Positions 34,701-36,932 of a stretch of DNA of 36,932 nt are shown piece after piece. Made by a program: the position numbers and the translations under genes. Location: NCBI GenBank assembly GCA_002403415.1, contig DHHS01000170.1, forward strand, positions 1 through 36,932. The letters run 5' to 3'. Position 1 is the first letter of the stretch. Every line of letters starts with the position of its first letter. The notes below the pieces were generated by a model that saw only the letters and a program-made list of their open reading frames with translations, did not search any database and had not been told where the DNA came from. The DNA comes from Sphingomonas sp. UBA4766 (lineage in GTDB: Bacteria; Pseudomonadota; Alphaproteobacteria; Sphingomonadales; Sphingomonadaceae).

Positions 34701-35897
34701 ATGACTTCGATCGACCGCTACATGGCCCGGCTGATCGCGGTGCCGTTGCTCGCCAATCTGGCGATTGCGTCGATGCTGCTCGCGCTCGACCGGATGCGCA
34801 TCCTGTTCGATTTCGTCGCGACAGAGGGTGGGCCGGTGAGCGTCGTGTGGCAATTGCTCGCCAATCTCCTACCCGAATATCTCGGCCTTGGCATTCCGAT
34901 TGGGCTGCTGCTGGGGGTGTTGCTCGCGTTTCGGCGGCTGGCGATGTCGTCGGAGCTGGACGTACTGCGGGCGGTGGGGATCAGTTATGTGCGGCTGCTG
35001 CGCGTGCCCTATATGTTTGCGATCGGGCTGGCGGTGCTCAACCTTGCTATTGTCGGCTATGTGCAGCCTTGGGCGCGCTATGGTTATGAACAACTGAATT
35101 TTGAACTGCGCACCGGCGCGCTTGGCGCCTCGATCAAGGTCGGCGAATTCACCAATTTCCCAAATGGCGCAACGGTGCGGATCGAGGAAAGCCAGGATGC
35201 GGGCCGCAATCTGCGCGGCATTTTTGTGCACAAGGATACGCCGGGGGGCGGCTGGATCGCGGTGACGGCGGCGAGCGGGCGCTTTTTCGCGACCGACAAT
35301 CCCGATGAGATCATCTTTCGCTTGTCGAACGGCACGCTGGTCAATGCCGACCCGAGTTTCAAGGCGCCGCGCGTGCTGACCTTCACATCGCACGACTTGC
35401 CGATCCCATTGCCCCGAGCGGAGAGTTTTCGTGGGCGCGGCGAGGGCAATCTAGAGCTGACGTTGCCCGAACTGGTCAAGAACGGCCGCGACCGGGCCGC
35501 ACCCGATAAACTGCGCAATACCAGCCTTGCCGCGCTGCATTTCCGGCTGGTTGAGGTCGCAACGATCTTCCTGCTGCCGATGCTCGCGATTGCGCTGGGC
35601 GTGCCGCCAAAACGGTCGCCGTCCGCCATCGGCATTTTCCTGTCGATTGTGATGATCGTGACCTATCACAAAATCAACGAAAATGCGCAGTCGCTGGGCT
35701 CACTGGGACTAGTCGACCCGTTTGTGGCGCTATGGGTACCGTTTGTCGTATTTGCGGCGCTGATATTCTGGATGTTTTACACCATCGCTTATGTGCCGGG
35801 AGGCCAGCCGATCGGTTGGCTAGAACGTGGTGCTGCGCGGATCGGCAAGCTGGTGTCGGCGCGGATCCCGGGCAGACGTGCGGCGACGGGCGGATGA
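34701..35897 (+). CDS. lptF: LPS/lipid export permease LptF
   Basis: The product is 398 residues from ATG 34701 (an ATG at 34686 would add five). It has the LptF/LptG architecture: three N-terminal membrane spans (LIAVPLLANLAIASMLLAL, LLPEYLGLGIPIGLLLGVLLAF, YMFAIGLAVLNLAIVGYV), a periplasmic beta-jellyroll (about 130-265) and three C-terminal spans (ATIFLLPMLAIALGV, IGIFLSIVMIVTYH, ALWVPFVVFAALIFWMFYTIA). With LptG and the ATPase LptB it pulls outer-leaflet lipid from the inner membrane to the periplasmic bridge. It directly follows spt, which may be meaningful in a glycosphingolipid-making cell. Confidence 0.93.
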   Translation: MTSIDRYMARLIAVPLLANLAIASMLLALDRMRILFDFVATEGGPVSVVWQLLANLLPEYLGLGIPIGLLLGVLLAFRRLAMSSELDVLRAVGISYVRLLRVPYMFAIGLAVLNLAIVGYVQPWARYGYEQLNFELRTGALGASIKVGEFTNFPNGATVRIEESQDAGRNLRGIFVHKDTPGGGWIAVTAASGRFFATDNPDEIIFRLSNGTLVNADPSFKAPRVLTFTSHDLPIPLPRAESFRGRGEGNLELTLPELVKNGRDRAAPDKLRNTSLAALHFRLVEVATIFLLPMLAIALGVPPKRSPSAIGIFLSIVMIVTYHKINENAQSLGSLGLVDPFVALWVPFVVFAALIFWMFYTIAYVPGGQPIGWLERGAARIGKLVSARIPGRRAATGG

Positions 35898-36932
35898 TGT
35901 TTGCTGCCTGGTTCCCCTCACCCACCGTGGCGCTTTATCTCGCGCGCACCTTCTTGGTGCGGTCGGCCGTCGTGCTCGCGGGGCTGGTGCTGATTCTCCA
36001 AACGCTCGACCTGCTCGGGGAATCGGGGCGCATCCTTGCGTATCCCGGCAATGGCGATCGCGAAGTTTGGCGCTATGTCAGCCTGCGTACGCCGCAAATC
36101 ATCGCCAACTTCCTCCCCTTTTCGGTGCTGCTTGGCACCATCATCGCACTGAGCCAGTTGAACGCCAACAGCGAAGTGATAGCGATGAAGTCGGGTGGTC
36201 TGTCTGCGCATCAGGTGCTGGCGCCGCTGATCCTCGCGGCCTTTGGCGTGGCACTGCTGTCGTTCGCGTTCAACGACCGGATTGTGTCTCGGGCCAGCGC
36301 GACGCTCGATCAGTGGAAGAAGATCAGTTACGCGCCGCTGCCGATGGATCGCGGCGACCGCGTGAATGTGTGGGTGCGCGACGGCGATGATTTGCTGTCG
36401 GTGCGTAAGGTTTCGGGCAGGGGCAATGCCGCACAGTTGCGCGATGTGACGCTGTATGACCGCGATAATGGCACGCTGATGGCGATTATCCGGGCCCCGC
36501 GCGGCACCCATGCAGGTGGCGGCTGGCGAATCGGTCCGGCGCAGCGTTTCGACGTCACGACCGGCGTCGTCACCCATCTGGGCACGATTACGATCAGCCG
36601 CGGGGTGCGCCCCGACCAGTTCACGCTGAGCAGGGTCAACGCCGATGGTCTTTCGCTTCGCGCGCTCAGCCGGGCAATCGACGACCTGCGCGATGCCGGG
36701 CGACCGACAAAATCGCTGGAGGGCTCGCTATGGCACAAACTGGCGGGGCCGCTATCGTCCGTCCTGATGCCGCTATTGGGTGCCGTCGCCGCATTTGGGC
36801 TCGCGCGGTCGGGCAAGTTGTTCATCCGCGCGGTGCTTGGGATGTTGCTCGGGTTTCTCTATTTCATGGCCGATAATTTTGCGCTAGCGCTCGGCAATCT
36901 GGGGGTTTACCCGCCGCTCCTTGCGGCCTGGG
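35894..36932 (+). CDS. lptG: LPS/lipid export permease LptG (partial, 3' end outside window)
   Basis: The start is ATG 35894, overlapping the lptF stop (ATGA); 346 codons are visible before the edge. It has the same fold as LptF: spans near TFLVRSAVVLAGLVLILQTL, FLPFSVLLGTIIALSQL and VLAPLILAAFGVALLSFAF, a periplasmic jellyroll, then LAGPLSSVLMPLLGAVAAFGLA and ALGMLLGFLYFMADNFA-like C-terminal spans. NANSEVIAMKSGGLSAHQVL contains the coupling-helix region for LptB. The final helix and stop are outside. Confidence 0.92.
   Translation, partial: MMFAAWFPSPTVALYLARTFLVRSAVVLAGLVLILQTLDLLGESGRILAYPGNGDREVWRYVSLRTPQIIANFLPFSVLLGTIIALSQLNANSEVIAMKSGGLSAHQVLAPLILAAFGVALLSFAFNDRIVSRASATLDQWKKISYAPLPMDRGDRVNVWVRDGDDLLSVRKVSGRGNAAQLRDVTLYDRDNGTLMAIIRAPRGTHAGGGWRIGPAQRFDVTTGVVTHLGTITISRGVRPDQFTLSRVNADGLSLRALSRAIDDLRDAGRPTKSLEGSLWHKLAGPLSSVLMPLLGAVAAFGLARSGKLFIRAVLGMLLGFLYFMADNFALALGNLGVYPPLLAAW

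Overview
The window looks like the chromosome of an alphaproteobacterium of the sphingomonad group (Sphingomonadales). The grounds are the high-GC coding sequence, a complete serine palmitoyltransferase gene with its own acyl carrier protein and a ceramide-reductase-like dehydrogenase, a TonB receptor of the sphingomonad type, and a P460-type cytochrome family. Species cannot be named from sequence alone.

Layout. (1) 1-3082, minus strand: the end of a membrane-fusion (HlyD) gene, an ABC exporter whose ATPase half has lost its catalytic motifs, and an OxyR-like LysR regulator without cysteines. (2) 3630-5684: two tandem paralogous AraC regulators. (3) 5949-8753: a beta-propeller lactonase-like gene broken by one in-frame TAG, two P460 cytochrome lipoprotein genes in an operon, and the decayed 3' end of a cytochrome c gene. 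(4) 9695-12479: an AraC regulator divergent from an AhpD-like gene and a small membrane protein, then a third P460 gene nearly identical to the first. (5) 12683-15118: the 3' tail of a lost Gfo/Idh/MocA oxidoreductase, an SDR lacking the usual catalytic Tyr, a SnoaL-like protein and a GST/metaxin-like protein. (6) 15205-21953: a mobile region with a 5' stub of an IS3-family element, a complete IS110-family element, and a small mobilisable element (relaxase, small ORF, HTH regulator, large serine recombinase) ending inside a tRNA-Ser(CGA) gene. (7) 22136-26881: hspQ, a large TonB-dependent receptor, rplU-rpmA and a GNAT acetyltransferase. (8) 26886-29809: a PF10118 hydrolase divergent from a tetR gene, followed by an AT-rich island of small unknown genes. 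(9) 29982-36932: a tight plus-strand run of obgE, proB, cerR-like, acyl carrier protein, spt, lptF and lptG (partial).

How the parts work together. The last block joins the sphingolipid base-forming enzyme, its carrier protein and a probable ceramide reductase to the inner-membrane permeases that extract outer-membrane lipid. This fits a bacterium that builds its outer leaflet from glycosphingolipids. The P460 operon and its neighbours suggest a periplasmic redox or detoxification function that is partly decaying.

The most novel-looking stretch is the island between tetR and obgE. It holds two diverged copies of an unrecognised two-gene cassette. They are separated by a second, diverged but still in-frame copy of the tetR 3' end, which suggests that alternative cassettes were captured by recombination at tetR. 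The cassettes resemble the layout of toxin-tail/immunity arrays, but that function is inferred only from layout. A second point of interest is the roughly 200-base leader of the IS110 element, which is the expected position of a bridge RNA.
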